A DNA stretch of 64,000 bases from Ophioderma brevispina (GCA_023653785.1 JAMKCH010001633.1:1-64000), one strand, 5' to 3'; counted from the first letter of the stretch, positions 24,481-37,477 are shown. A program made the numbers and translations. The notes: generated by a model not told the origin, from the sequence alone.

Positions 24481-24559
24481 ACAGATGTGGGATTGAATGA
24501 AAGTGGAAAGATCAGTGTGTTGAAACCCACATGTGTTAATCCAACTGCTACAAAATTGC

Positions 24560-25190
24560 ACAAAAACATTGGAACAGGGGATCGGCAGAGATCCATAGGG
24601 TATGTTCAGGCTGGACGATCCTTTCATTATGTCGCTCGTCACGGGGTTTTACACGTATCACCAGACACAAGTTCAAGTTTCAAGTTCCACCGCCGCGACA
24701 CATTGTAGAGTGGAGAAGTAAGTAAACTATCGCCCGAGGGACCTGGTGGACCCACAGTTACAACACCCTAGCAGAAGACCAACGTATCAGAACTCTATAG
24801 CTCTAAGGAGATACACTGTGACCGCACCAGTTGTTTAGTCCTAGATCCATGTCAAGATGCCCAGCGAGTCCAGTCAAAAACGTAGGAATAGACTCAATGA
24901 CGTCGGCATATGGTCCCAAAAAACCTGCAAAGGAAAATCTCAACTTACACCTCAACTCGGCAAAAAAAATTTGTTTGTCCAGAGGCCATAAAAAGAGCAC
25001 AAGGGGAACATGACTCCAGTCTTCTTTCTGACTAATCCGATTTTGTATCCACCACAATGGTGGAGGGGGCAAGGGTGGAAAAGACGAGGGGGAACGGGGG
25101 GAAAGTGCAGCATTCCCGGAGCAGCAATGAAGGGGTGTAAGGCAATTGCATTACATATAAACAGATGCCTCAAGATTGATAAAGTCTGAC
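24560..25190 (+). pseudogene. decayed Tc1-like transposase
   Basis: Pieces in three frames follow the order of Tc1-family transposases. IGYVQAGRSFHYVARHGVLH (about 24595-24655) resembles the first helix-turn-helix (IG.IQAG.S...VAR...V..ST). PGGPTVTTP (about 24740) corresponds to SGRPRVTTP, and AEDQRIRTL follows. RRP..G...LTPQ (about 24920-24960) precedes VFFLTNPILY (about 25020-25045), which stands where VLFSDESRF normally holds a catalytic Asp. A basic stretch (WKRRGGTG) like the usual VWRRRGER follows. At least four frame changes and several stops are needed, and the catalytic FSDES-like motif has decayed. TIRs were not found. Individual matches are short; the collinear order is the main support. 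Confidence 0.6.
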
Positions 25191-25628
25191 ACTGCTAGGC
25201 TTTTGAAAAACGATGTTCCGTGGTGTAATCAAAGTTTTAATGCTGTCATTATGAAAACCAATTCAAAACCAAGTATCCCATAATTATTGCCTTTTGTCCG
25301 TAACTGATAAGTTACACTGCTCCCAATTGAAATGCCCGAAATGCTAATTTCTTGCATTTTCAATTTAAGAACCTTGCCATTGTTAAGTGGATGTAATCAG
25401 TCATGCATGAATGCTAAACATTGCAATTCCACCCAAAACTGACAGAAGACGAATGTCTCCTTATTTTGATATGCAGTTATTTGCCTTCTATGAGAAATAA
25501 TTGAAATATTTAAATTTTTCTAACGTCCAGGAAGGAACTTTTTTTGCTGAGTTTACTTGATTTTCTGCTCATAGTATGGACAGAAAATACTCATAAATCA
25601 TTTTTGTACATAAAAGCGTCGTGATTTT

Positions 25629-27339
25629 TTAACACTTTTAAGTGTCAATTGAAAAAAAAAAAAATCCGTAGTCTCCTGGGGAGAAGAGGGGGGTCCCCTA
25701 GGACCCAACTTCAGAGGAACCACTTCCCATGGGGGTTGATCAGGAACTAAATGAGCTCATAGTCGGAGAGATTGAGATATAGTCCAGTTATGGCTGACAG
25801 TAACTGTGAGTATATATCATTCTTTGGATGAATGTGATAGATAAGGGTGTGTAGAAGTAGAATCTGCCGGGGCCACCCCTTGGCACCATTTGGAAGTTTT
25901 GAGAAATCCAAGATGGGCGTCGCATAAATGTTAATTATCTATTCAACCCTATTTAACCCTATATTATCAACCTTGGAGTTAATAAATATACTATAGACCC
26001 AATGAACAAGTGCATGGCCCTTGTAACATTGAGTAATACTTCAAATTCAATGGAAGCCAAAGCTAATATTTTAACAAATATCCTAGAACAGCAAATTTAA
26101 ACTGCATAAAAAATAAACATGAAGTCCTTAGATTATGTTGTTAGACACAATACAAGATTTCTTGATACTTTTAAAGTTGTAACATGACGCCATCAATATG
26201 GCAGCCAACACAGTGAATATCTTCAAAAATTACTTGGACACAAATATCTATATATTACCTTCAAGTTAAATTATGTGTTCAATGAAAGAATTAGAAATGT
26301 ACCTAGGATCATAAACAAGTTGGAAACGGTGCTCCCGATAAATTAAAAATGGGTCAATTATAAATTAGTGCAATATATGTGAAAAAGGGAATTACTATGG
26401 ATTTTGACAACTTTTCGCCTATTAGTTTTATTTCGATTAGGGAGCATTTAAAAACAAATTGAAATGTATGTGTACATTGGTTAGATCAAAGGTACATTTC
26501 TAATGTCATAGACACATTGATTTCGATTTGAGGCTGTAATATTAGCAAGTTGTGTCAAAGATGTTTTGAAGAATGTTCACGTTTTGGTGCAACATTGCTT
26601 GACGTCATGTTACAACTTTAAAAGTAATCAGAAATAACAGTTATTGTGTGTAACGCAACATAACCTAAGCCCTTCTTGTCTATTTTTTATCGCAGGTATT
26701 TGCATATAGGGCATCTTTACAATAATTGGATTGGCTTCCATTTTGATTTGAAGTATGACTTAATGTAAACCCCAAATGCCATACACTTGTTCGTTGGATC
26801 CTATAGTATATATAGTAACTCATAGTTTGGATAATATAGGGTTGACTAGATAATTATCAATTATTAAAAAAAAAAATCTTGGATTTCTTCAAAACTGCCC
26901 AGGATCGCCAGATGGCACACCCGGCAGCGATTGTTATTCTACACATCCTAAATCTCATTTTCAGCAAAAAAATTGTATGTACAACTAACTGTACGGTCAC
27001 GATGAACGTTCTCTCTGACTATCACGTAAGAATAATACCAATATACAAATATTTTTTACAAAATCCGTACTTTTATCTTTGGACCTATGGCCCAATTAGA
27101 AATTTGTCATCTTCCCGAAGAAAGTAAGAAGTGCGTTCGATTATATTTTCATCCTTCACATAACTCCGATATAAGATTTGAAACAAAAAAAAAAACTTTA
27201 TAATAATTCTTAGAATAACCAATTTAAATATTTATAGTACAACTAGCAATAAAAAAAAATCCTTCAAACATTATATATTGCGTTAACTGGAAATGTTTGG
27301 GTACCTATGGATCTCTGCACTTGGGCACTTAAGTGTTAA
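25629..27339. mobile_element. 1.7-kb foldback element, TTAA...TTAA, family A-type tips
   Basis: The left tip TTAACACTTTTAAGTG and right tip GGGCACTTAAGTGTTAA sit on TTAA. The two halves are imperfect complements over almost the whole element. TTTTGAGAAATCCAAGAT (25897) pairs with the region at 26878-26895. ACTTCAAATTCAATGGAAGCC (26038) pairs with 26736-26757. TTTTAAAGTTGTAACATGACG (26168) pairs with 26603-26623. ATTAGAAATGTACCT (26290) pairs with 26491-26505. The loop is only about 100 bp near 26390. No reading frame of note. Confidence 0.85.
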
Positions 27340-27784
27340 TGGCTCATAGTAAACCTTATAAATGATGTACAAAAAAAATTAAAAATGGTGTGAAAAACGA
27401 GGACGGGGCTTCTTTTTTCTGGAAACGCGTGCGTGTTTCTTAAACATACCCTTAACGGCGGACATAGTTAATTAGTATATTAAACTTATTTGTGGATAAT
27501 AAATTTATCAAGTTACCGGTTTTCACGGGAGGAGGAAATATTTTGTGCAAAACTCGATCCAAAACAAGGGCACTTGAGAGTATGGGCATTGATAGTTGGA
27601 CAAAATCATGCTTTTAAAATCTTGTATAACATACACACGAATGTTGTACATGTACTCGATGAGCTTTTAAAGGATGAGCAGCAGCGGTGCTTGATCACAA
27701 AAGATCGAAAAAAAAAAAAATCATCAAATTCGTATTTGTATTTTTTATTCGGCCATCATAGATGTGTGATAACATAAGTGTTTG

Positions 27785-27920
27785 TGGGCGTTTACAAAAA
27801 TCACGTTTTACAGCTCTCATATCAAAATGGAATTTAAATAATCGGGCGTGTAAAAACTTTGCAGATAGGTTATTGGGGGTCAGGGCCATTCAATCAGAGT
27901 AAAATAAAAATCGGGGGTAA
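27785..27920. repeat. dispersed repeat copy (pair with 2.8 kb)
   Basis: CTCATATCAAAATGGA, CGGGCG..TAAAAACTTTGCAGAT and ATTCAATCA align with 2825-2915. Confidence 0.55.
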
Positions 27921-28159
27921 TTTTCCCTTTAAAATATTATAGCATTTTAAAGCTTGGTCGTTGTGATTTGAATTTATTGGAGAGAGTATTAAGTCAAGTC
28001 AACCGTTACTTATGATTTTAAATATTTGATATTTTTCCGTTGATCAAGTGTATTGAAATAAACCCTTTAAACGTGGAAACTTCTGTGTTTATGGCTTCGC
28101 AAATACAGCATTGTCTGGAAGCCATCTCAAAGTCCACTGACTCTAAGACTAGGCGTGTT

Positions 28160-28275
28160 TGGAACAACAACAACAACAACCATAACCAACTAACGACAAG
28201 AACACCAACACACACACCCACACCAAAAACACACAAAACACACCCAAAAAACACACAAAACCACACACAAAACCA
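28160..28275 (+). repeat. AC-rich low-complexity sequence
   Basis: (CAA)n followed by CACACACCCACACC / AAACACACAAAAC interspersed simple repeat. Confidence 0.9.
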
Positions 28276-29349
28276 ATTATGGTGTTAGAAAAACTCCGAT
28301 GAGACGGCTTTTTTTCCCACTAATTCCCCTGGTTTTGCCCCCTGGCTGGTTTGCTATGGGTTAATACATTAGAATTTTATTCACTTTATAATATGTATCA
28401 AAAAATCAGTAGGTAGTAAAAACATCAAGATTTTTTTAACGAGAAATGCAAGAATTTTGGACAATGAGGTTTTCTTTAGTTTTAACACTAAGAAATCACA
28501 ACAAAACCTGTCAAAATGAGACAATGAACAAGCCACCCATTTATGTATTCTTTGTTAGTTTCAACACAGTTTAGGGCATTTTATATAACAGCCACTATCT
28601 TTTCTCGTAATAAACAAGGAACTTTCCGATCTACCTCAGGCGCGTTAAGGCAAATCAGCATTGTTCATATTCATGAAACGTGTTTTTTTTTTAGGGCGAG
28701 ATTATTATTAAATGATTTTCCCAAGAAATTGAATCTCTGGTGAACACATTTGATGAATTCATTGTTATTGAAGAGACTCGAACATCGGCTCTACCCACAA
28801 GGTCCCGGCACAAAATCCCAGGAAATTAGAATGTGTAATTGCTTTTACTTAAAAAAGCCTTTGTATTTTTAAAATTAATTTTTTTATTATATCTCCAACA
28901 ACCCCAAAGTAATGCAATATTCTTAATCTTATTATAGGGGGGTATTTGAAATTTTCAGAGTGGTTTAGAGGTTCCAAAAAATTAATCCGCAGTAGTTAAC
29001 AAACGTGTTCTGTGGGCTTAAAATATGAACCGAAATGGTTTGTTTTGCGTGATTTTAAAGCCCTTACTTTGTGGCCCACACAATAGTAAGCGGCTTTATG
29101 ATCACTCTGAATATATGGCTGTATGCATTGTTTCTGTATGTACGCCTTGTGTGAGTGTTAATTAATCCACTCTACTTTGACAAAAAGCAACTACCCTGAA
29201 CTTAAACTCGGTGGTTTAGGTATAGATTATGATCCCTTCTGGTGCTTGTTTGTATGTATAGTTTACTGCAAAGATATCTGACATGTGCATGAAGATTATT
29301 AATGAGCTCATTTCGCAATCAACGAAACATAATCTATTGTACCGACACA

Positions 29350-29525
29350 AGCCGGTGTAGAAAGTTAGAAAGTAATTATTGCCCGGACAAGGGTGACAAT
29401 AGGGCAATCGATTCAGTTGACATCTCATTGAACATTAGTTTCCCGCTTTTTTCCTTTATCGTCTATGGAGCCCGACCTATGGCTCCCGCCGGAATATATC
29501 TGCTTTCACACCGGAATCTACCAAC
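29350..29525. repeat. dispersed repeat copy (pair with 21.64 kb)
   Basis: Collinear match to 21640-21800: GCAATCGATTCAGTTGAC, AACATTAGTTTC, CGTCTATGGAGCCCGAC, CTTTCACACCGG. Confidence 0.65.
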
Positions 29526-29794
29526 TGCACTTTATTATAACATTCTGTTCAGGGTGGTAGGCTAGGATACTTCGTGCTGTACTGTTTCTGTGTTCAGAGA
29601 TATATTAATATACAATGAGATTATGTGCTTAGAACAATGTGGAAACGATATTTGTGAGGGGCTCCCTAAATTACGGAAGAAAGGAACGATCATAATTATG
29701 TATTTCAATTTGGTTTTTAAAAAAAGTGCTTGGTAATCATCGCTTTAGCAAATGCCGTGTCGTATTTGAAACACCTTTAGCTAGACAAAAATTG

Positions 29795-29892
29795 CAAAAA
29801 AAAAAGGGAGAGAAGGAGAGGAGAGAGAGAGACTAAAAAGATGAAGAAGCAGAAAATGAAAGAGAGCGAGAGAAAGAGAGGAGAGTGTTAAT
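29795..29892 (+). repeat. GA-rich simple repeat
   Basis: Poly(A) then GAGAGA/GAAGAG purine tract on the + strand. Confidence 0.9.
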
Positions 29893-30219
29893 GGTTTAAA
29901 AATATGTGATATTATTTAGGCAATTATATGATTTATTATTTTTGCTTTGCTAACCCCCCAAGTATATGACTTTAGAAGGAGGTTGCGGTGAAGTACGTTA
30001 AACCTGTCAAGGGTTGTAATAAAATATATGTAAAAATTTAAAAAGCGTTGTTGAAACCTTCAAAAGGTGCCCTTTTCCTTTGAAGCGATCAAAACTATTG
30101 CCATTAAACCGTATGATCAATTGATGAAACTCACGATTATTATGAAGCTTTAAGATCTGCATCTTTTACTTTTTATCATCTGTTAAGGAATAATAAATCC
30201 TTTATCAGCGCCATTTATA

Positions 30220-30450
30220 TCACAAGCCATTCTCTATAGGATCTTTAGAGGCTTTCTTCTCCAATACGCTCCCATTCATAATGTGCGGTAGCAGTACAAC
30301 AACAGAGTCTATTATGTAGTTAGAGGGGAAAATTCGATTGACCAAATTGAAAGCATTGAAAGCCGCATTTTTAAGGCTGATGGCCATGCTCACCTTTATT
30401 TGCTTAGGTACCGGCTGTCCCTGCACCACTGCGAATTTTAGATTTTGCAT
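30220..30450 (-). other. short unassigned frame
   Basis: 76 codons on the minus strand with a protein-like stretch (KFAVVQGQPVPKQIKVSMA). No family recognised and no clear splice sites; listed only because its composition is less biased than that of its neighbours. Confidence 0.15.
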
Positions 30451-30769
30451 TGTATTGATGAAGATCTATCGATGATCTAATATAACCCCTTAGATAAGAC
30501 TATACACTAGAGGCAGAGTGTTTACATGTATAATGGATTTACCGATTCGGGTGTAAAAAGTGTATAAAAGTAAATATAAAAAAAATGTGGTCATGCACCC
30601 ATAATGCTAGGGTGTGCAGGGAGTTTTATCGTTTATAAACTACTTGAAGCGGTGTTTATTTAAAATATTCACAGCGGTACTTTTTAGGTTATATTTAAAT
30701 CGGTAAACTATTATAGAACAGCGGGCTGGACATATGAAAACTGTATTTTTGTGAAAAATTTCATATACA

Positions 30770-31640
30770 TCTTGCAAACTAAGGTTTTTCTAAATTCATC
30801 AAATTGTATGAGGATTCAAAAATCATGGGTGTCATTTTTTTTAAAATTCTGTTTGTTTTGGGGTTTTTTTTTTTTTCCCACTGTGGAATGGATCTAGGGG
30901 GCAAGGTTTTATACAGGGGGTCAAAATATAAAAAAGTAGGCAAAATGTGTTTTAAAGGATACCATCATGTAAGTACCTTTCAAGGATTACAGGAAGGTAT
31001 AGTTTGCCCTACCTGGAGGGTTTTATAGTACAAGAGGTACAAGGCAAAAAGGGTTCAGTCACAATTGGGGGTTAAAAAGTATATTCATCGGTTTGTTTTA
31101 AAATGTGCTAAATTGTTCGTCGTACTGTACAGGAAAGCTGGAAATATACAGGTAGCGTTGTCAATGAAGTTTTGTTTGATGATAATTAAAGGGCAAATAT
31201 GGCCGTGTTCCACAGGTTCTATGGGAGACACAAGTTCATAATCTGTGAAAGTCTCACTTTAAAAGTGATGATTGATGAAACACCGAATCTATTATACATT
31301 TTTCCACTGAACGATTTTTTTTTAAAACCATTTCAAACCATACATCCGACCATTCTATAAAATTAATGACTGGAACTTTCTTGAGCCTTTGTACTAAAAC
31401 AATACGGCGTGTACGCGTAAATATGGCAAAAACTATACCTTTTTAGAACCTTATGGAGAACCAAAACCAGGAGTGGTATAAATGTTATGACAATTGAAAA
31501 ACTTTTATTGTTTACCCGTACAATTGTTCCCCTTTACAAAAACAATGCCAAGAAACATTTGAAAAATGACACCCATGATTTCAGATTCTCCCATGCATTC
31601 ATGAAATGCTGTATTGGAAAAACATTGATATACAATTGTT
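30770..31640. mobile_element. family P foldback element
   Basis: The left arm, 30770-31025, is reversed (AAATCATGGGTGTCATTTTT, CAGGGGGTCAAAATATAAAA, GGTATAGTTTGCCCTACC). The right arm, 31405-31640, is forward (GGCAAAAACTATACCTTTTT, then AAAAATGACACCCATGATTT). The long match at the outer ends places both arms in one element with a spacer of about 380 bp. Confidence 0.78.
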
Positions 31641-32199
31641 CGGAAAAAAAACTAACCCCAAAACATTATTTACATTTTGCCCCCATGTCTGGGCTTCCAA
31701 ACCCATCCACTTGTTCTCGCCTGTTTCCACGGGGTTCTTTCTAGTTGGAATAGTTTAACATTCTAAACAATACACGGTTAACCCGCCTGAAAACGCTGTC
31801 AAAATCAGCGTTTAGTTTGAAACCATGCCGTAATGTTTGTGGTGAACGGCTGTTTTTCTTTTTGGAAGTTCAATTCCATTCATCAAACGGGTGCGAATTT
31901 TAATCAGTATACAAAATATTTTTTTTTCACTTGGTGGCCTATTTTTTAGAGTTAATGTAATTTAAAAAATATTCAATTGAACAATTTTATACTGCAAACT
32001 GTTTCCTTACGTCAGCGACACTTTGAGGTAGAAAGGATCACTTTGAAAATAAGATGACAAATTTATCATTTGGCGAATCGCTTTTGAGTTTTGGATAAAT
32101 AAATGACGACTTCATCATTGCAAATTTATCACTTTAAGTAGCCCTTTTTGTAGATTATTCTTTTAAAACACACTCTAGTGCATTCGGAAATGCACTGAA
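31641..32199. other. no recognisable feature
   Basis: AT-rich; nothing supportable. Confidence 0.4.
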
Positions 32200-33680
32200 T
32201 TTACTGTTGCTTTCTCTACATTATGGAGCTATCCATCTACAATGTTTATTTTCAAATTTTACATGGAACCCATGTACTCGTATTTAGGTAATGTGATCGC
32301 CCACAAATCTGCATTGAGCCGCGCAGCGTCCCAAACAAAACCCCACGCTTGAGCTATTTCGTAGTGGGAGCTTTATCGTTGGTAAAGGAATTTATGCGGG
32401 AATACGCTCTTGTTGCCGTAAAGTTGGCAGCGATACCCGTAGGCAAAACCTGGATTTCCTGGCATAAGTGAATTGATTAATTTTTGTACTGAATAAATGT
32501 GATAAGCTTCGACCTTATTGAGATCATTTGGGACGAGGAGGACTTCGAATATCTGTCCTGTTTTTAAAACTCTCTGATTTTTTTTAACATTAGCGAACAA
32601 ATTAATTTTTCTTAGAAAGTTTGGAATCTTATGACGAGAAACATTTTATAAACGTCTTCTACAGTTGTCAGCAAATAAATACCTAATGTAAGTGTTTTTA
32701 AGACGTAAACATATTGTTATTGATTTCTTATATTTTATTTCTTATTTCATATATTTACTTCGGATGGTTTTGATTCTATTTTTTTCCAGATGAAGGACGA
32801 GCTTTGTGGGCTTTTTAGATCATTTTTCCATAGGCTTACTGGGAATGTCGTTACTATAATATGGGTAGTAATTAATTCCAGGTTATGATCAATGCATCCC
32901 TGATTTTCCATATGTAGTGCACGAAGAACATAAAAGCTGTAATGAATCATACCTGTAAAAGCTCATTATTTTTCCCTAAGGAATGCTTCATGAATGTCAT
33001 AAAGACTATTTAAAATATAGTCTTTGTCATAGAACTGAATTTTGAAATTAAACTCACATGTGAGAAATGGTGACTAAATGATCTGTATATGAGAACATTT
33101 CGCCTTCCCCCTGCTCTTTTATTCCACCCCTCGATAATTCTCATGGGAGAACGAGCACGAGTAATTGTACCTAATGAACAGAAATATCCCACAATCATTG
33201 CAAATTTAAGTACTTTTTGGTCACAATAAACTCCTGTGACAACCAGTGTGCAAGAATAGAAATTATACACGCTTACTCATCAACAGCTAACCATTAACCT
33301 TTCTAGAGAAGTATCCATCATGCAACAAATGAAGGATTATAATACAGACGGCGCAATCGCTTTCAGTCGTCTAATGAACCATTAGCAAAAAGATGAACGG
33401 GGTGAGATAAATCAGGAGCTTCTCTTGCATGAAGATGCAAACGGAACATTCAGTAAAGTTGAAATGTGATTAACATTTTTTTTTTTAAGAAAATTTTGTT
33501 CAGTAACTATCGATATAGAAGAAATATAGAAATAAATCACACCATGACAAACTTCTTTTGCAGAGAGGTGTGGAACTACAACCAGCTGACAAAACAGATT
33601 CTAAGATCTAATTTCCAATGGGGAACTTCACGAGAGACATCTTTTGCTCAGATTATACCAAAGCAAGTTGGAAGTTATAA
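32200..33680. repeat. long dispersed repeat, copy 1
   Basis: CTATCCATCTACAATGTTT, GGTAATGTGATCGCCC, CAAATCTGCATTGAGCCG, GCTTTATCGTTGGTAAAGG and TTCTGGCATAA-type blocks (32220-32480) recur at 39560-39800. The GGCGCAATC..TTCAGTCGT / ACATTCAGTAAAGT blocks (33345-33465) recur at 40365-40480. The central part differs between copies. Family unknown. Confidence 0.8.
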
Positions 33681-34624
33681 AACAAATAATAATTTGGAAA
33701 CGGAGCGGAATCGAAATACCTTTTGAGATTTGAGATCAATTAGAAATTTCAATCAAATGCTAAATCATTGAATGAGATCAGTTCCCTTCTAGATTTAGTC
33801 TATGGAATTGGAATATAAAAGGCAATCTCCGAGGTTTGAAAGAAATCTGATTCTGATTTGTTCTTAAATCTACTAAGCCATAAGCCAACTTTGTACCATG
33901 AAAAATATGATCATAGTTGTAATATTGTCGGGCATTTAGTTGAAAATACAACTCAGTTAAAGTTCATATTGTTAAAAAGGTTTTATTAATAGCGCGAAAC
34001 ACACTATTGAGGAATAGGATCGAGATATAGAATTAGAGCAGTCATCCACACTATCGCGTAGGGATTCTTGGCATTTGCATTGTTTGACTAAATTACCAAA
34101 ATAATGTCTTAAACAATATGAACGTCGTGTTACGGTAATACTCAGCGATGAAAAGCATTTTGTGTACCACTACATATAGGGTTATTTGTTCATCCTAAAC
34201 GTGTAGCGGAGACGCATTTTGGACTGTGTAAAGTTATCGAACGCTTTCAGGATATACTTAAGCCAACATGAATAAACCATAGTTTTTTGGCTTTTTATGT
34301 TTTTACATGCCGACAGAGAGACAATAGTAAATGTTAAAAGGAGGGACGAAGTGAAGTGCATATTAAACAGAGTGCGGAAATATTTGTTGCAATGTGCTTA
34401 AGTCCATACACCAATGATAAGAATCTTCTATACGTATAATTTTGTAGTAAACGCGAAGATGACCTACCAAATAAATAATATGCGTCTCGAGACATTTATT
34501 GGTAAAGCAGGTTACTGTTATAGGAACCCAAATAGATGACATTGAATGTGACCAATCTGCGAGAAAAATTATTTAAGACTATCTGTTTTTCAATATGATC
34601 TGAGTAGGTAAGAGTAGTCTAGAA
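33681..34624. other. no recognisable feature
   Basis: AT-rich; nothing supportable. Confidence 0.4.
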
Positions 34625-35330
34625 ATAACAAAAAAGAAATGCGAGCGCGAGGTTCAGGTGGGGGGGAACCGGAACGTGAGTTTTCAAAATTTCGTCCATC
34701 AAAAATGGCCGCCAAACATGGTAAAAATCGTAGATAGAAAAAGGCCAATAAATCAGTTGAAAAGTGATACAATTAGTTCAAAACAAAACATGTGATTGTA
34801 CGTATGTCTGTTGAAAAAAGAGGGACACAGATGGCACAGAGTTCCGCGCTGCTGGCATTTTTCAAATCCAAGGAGGCGGCCAATATGATTGCCAAAATCC
34901 TTAGAAATTTACACAAATTAGACTATAACTGCAAAAAATGGGATGAGCACATACATCATGGGATTTCGAGACTCTTCGCATATGGCATTCCTAGTACTTC
35001 CAAGTGATTACATCATGAATACTTGGACAAGATCTGGGAACAGAGATGGGGGATTTGTTTTTCAAGAACGATGGGGACGTCCAAGAAATGGCTCCACGGG
35101 CCGTAAGGGGACACGAACTATGGTTTAAAAATCGTGATAGGCATAAATGAGTTTTTTAAAAATGTGATACAATCCAAACAGTGTGATATATAGGTTAAAC
35201 ACTTAACATGGCAGTTTCCATGCTGCTAGATATTCCCAAAACCAAGATGGCGGCCAATTATGGCCGCCACGTTCTGGATATAGATAAACAAAAATGAGAT
35301 AAAAACTGCAGAGAAAAACGAGAAAATTGT
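34625..35330. repeat. left arm of a 4-kb inverted repeat
   Basis: Complementary to 37990-38595. Shared blocks include AAAATGGCCGCCAAACATGG (34705), AAATCAGTTGAAAAGTGATAC (34749), AAATCC-AAG-GGCGGCCAAT (34864), AAATCCTTAGAAAT (34896) and CCATGCTGCTAGAT..CCAAGATGGCGGCCA (35218-35258). The arm itself consists of two related sub-units of about 360-400 bp, each with a GCGGCCAT/GCCGCCA motif. Confidence 0.88.
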
Positions 35331-35371
35331 GTCATAGGAATTGTGATGGACATTACTCGTAATTCCTCATT

Positions 35372-37110
35372 GAAATGACTAATGGTACAAGTATCAAAAA
35401 TGTTCCGACATCACTTGTAGCCCAAATCATATGGCGTCTTCATTTGAAAGATGCAATATTCCAAGTCTCCGTGCATGAATCCTCTCAGAAATGGCTATGT
35501 TTTGCATCGAAGAGACTAAAGATCCGGTGTCCTAGGCTGCCCTTCAGTTGTCGTTGTCACATTAGAAGAACCAGTATGCAACACTGCGGGGTGGGGTAGC
35601 GGAGTTCTCAGGCGAAGGGGCAGGTCAATCTTCGTCTACCTAGTCGACTGGGTGATGGTGGACCCTCCGTTCAAGGTTCTCGCGCTATTGTAGACGAGGT
35701 TCTGGACCTAAGGCACGTTCGATGTCAATCGCGTCAAAGCCCAATAATTGCCATCCCCAAACCCACTAAGTGTCGGAGGGGGACCTGGATTTTTTGTTAG
35801 AAAGTTGATGAGACACTTTGAGATAGAAGGGCCTCGTTATGATGTGCCCAGGAAATTTTGTTATCCAGGGTTGTAGTTTGGCTAACGGGATACTTGCCAG
35901 TATCATTGGAATGGTCCCCGCCGCCACGGAGGCTACGTAAGGAGGGGAATTCAGATGCTCAGACACTGCCACCCAATGGCCCCTGGGTTCCAGTGCCTTC
36001 AGCGTTCCGACGGCGCGACCATCAGTAGGTGACCACATCCACACAATTGGAGGAAGTTAAGTGCCCTCCCGCTACACAGTCAGACGCGTAAAAGTCGGCA
36101 TGGTGAGCCCAATTAAGGTCTGCACTGAAGTGTGGGCAATGCTCTCCGTGTTTAAAACCTCTCCACATATCATACGTGTCGAGCGGTATGGGTATCTTTC
36201 TCGGCGTGAAAGCCCTGCGTCACGTGACTAGAGGATACAGTGACCTCGTTGGTCCCATGCGACAACCAGCGACGGTTAGGACATACCGACAAGGAGGGGA
36301 GAAGAGCCTAGTCCTAGAGCAGGAGGACAGAAAAAACTACTCTGGAGCCAAGGCCCTGGGCTGGGGTGGGAAACAATGGTGACAAAATGGTCAGGGATCA
36401 TGCCTACACATTTCCCTTGCCGATGAAATCAATAGTCCTCGTCCTGGTTCTTTGGTGGCCTGCATGTGGCTGGCTGGTTCCAAGGATTCTAGAGGTGTCT
36501 GCCAGGAACTCGTCGTCCTCCTCAGCGTGGGGATCTAGTTAACGGTCCTACAGCCGGACACGTTATCCCAGAGTGTACGTCCCGCCGTTTCAACCTGACA
36601 GGTCTGGCAATTTCGCCAATGCCTTCTCTGGCGGGAACTTATGAAAGAGGCTGTGCGCTTACTGCCCGGGCAAGGCATACGTAACTAGCGGAGTCTTACG
36701 ATTCGCAACTGCATTGTTGAGTCTTCAAAAGCCCTCGGTATGCTTTAGGTCTACTTAAGTGTTCTAACCGGGCACCAAGATTTCCTTGTCCATCATGGGC
36801 TCAGGCCAGGTCGGGCTAAAACGTTGGGCATAAGCATAAAAAGAAATGTCAGTCTTTGAGAGCAAAACCGGCAGTGGGAGGTGGACCGACATCCTTGGAC
36901 ACACAAGGGGGCTAGGCAATGGACAAGCCCTGTATTTCGTAACCGCGAGAACTGGCTTTCTAGACAGGACGAACGGAGCTTTTCTAGGGCTAAATTCGCA
37001 GTGCTCCAGAGTACGCGACGGGTCGCGGCGGGGAGAAATTTCTTGACCGGTTTCTTGCCTAGTGTTCGGCCTAATCCACCCTACTATCCTAACGTACTTT
37101 AGGTCCTTTT
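35372..37110 (+). pseudogene. DIRS-like retrotransposon fragment (RT, RNase H region)
   Basis: The frame from 35375 contains LHLKDAIFQVSVHESSQKWL (about 35440-35500), which corresponds to the SLDLKDAYFQVPIH..SRKYLRF block of DIRS-type reverse transcriptases. LPF follows where the LPFGLS motif is expected. Downstream, in another frame, is VYLVDWV (35634-35654), the equivalent of the catalytic YLDDW with the first Asp changed to Val. VGPMRQPATVRTYRQGG (about 36260-36300) resembles the DIRS RNase H segment with DN.T...Y...QGG. Many stops and frameshifts interrupt it. The segment is GC-rich (near or above 50 percent) against a background near 35 percent, consistent with imported coding sequence. 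Its 5' gag side is missing and no tyrosine recombinase was recognised. It lies exactly between the arms of the 34.6-38.6 kb inverted repeat. Confidence 0.75.
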
Positions 37111-37477
37111 TTTCATAAATGCAACCAAATTTTTCTAACCATCTCTACTATCACGTAAATATCGGTCAATCATTGCTGCTGCCATTTGTAGGTATCAGTC
37201 TGGCTGAACGTGGTCATATTAAGACAGATGAAATACTAAACTTCTTATTTACCGATTCGCCATATATTCTGCACAATTGGTTGTGTGTTGTTATACTTTT
37301 GATAGCCTCTCATGCATCTCCCTTGACTTGACTTTAAAGTGTTGGCAACTGCGCACAGCATCACGCTCTTCAATAACTTCGAAATGATACCAGACTTAGT
37401 CTTAGAAAAGGTCATCAGGATTCAATAGTTACATGATTTCAAAGTTCTTTTTTAACATCCCAACGTACTACTTTTTA

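Noticed and set aside
24286..24642. 118-codon minus-strand frame
   Set aside because: It is opposite the Tc1-like HTH fragment and shows no family motif.
28040..28288. 82-codon frame rich in Asn, Thr and His
   Set aside because: It is the AC-rich simple repeat.
28760..28830. Reverse-strand tRNA-like B box (GTTCGAGTCTC)
   Set aside because: No A box at the right distance and no stems.
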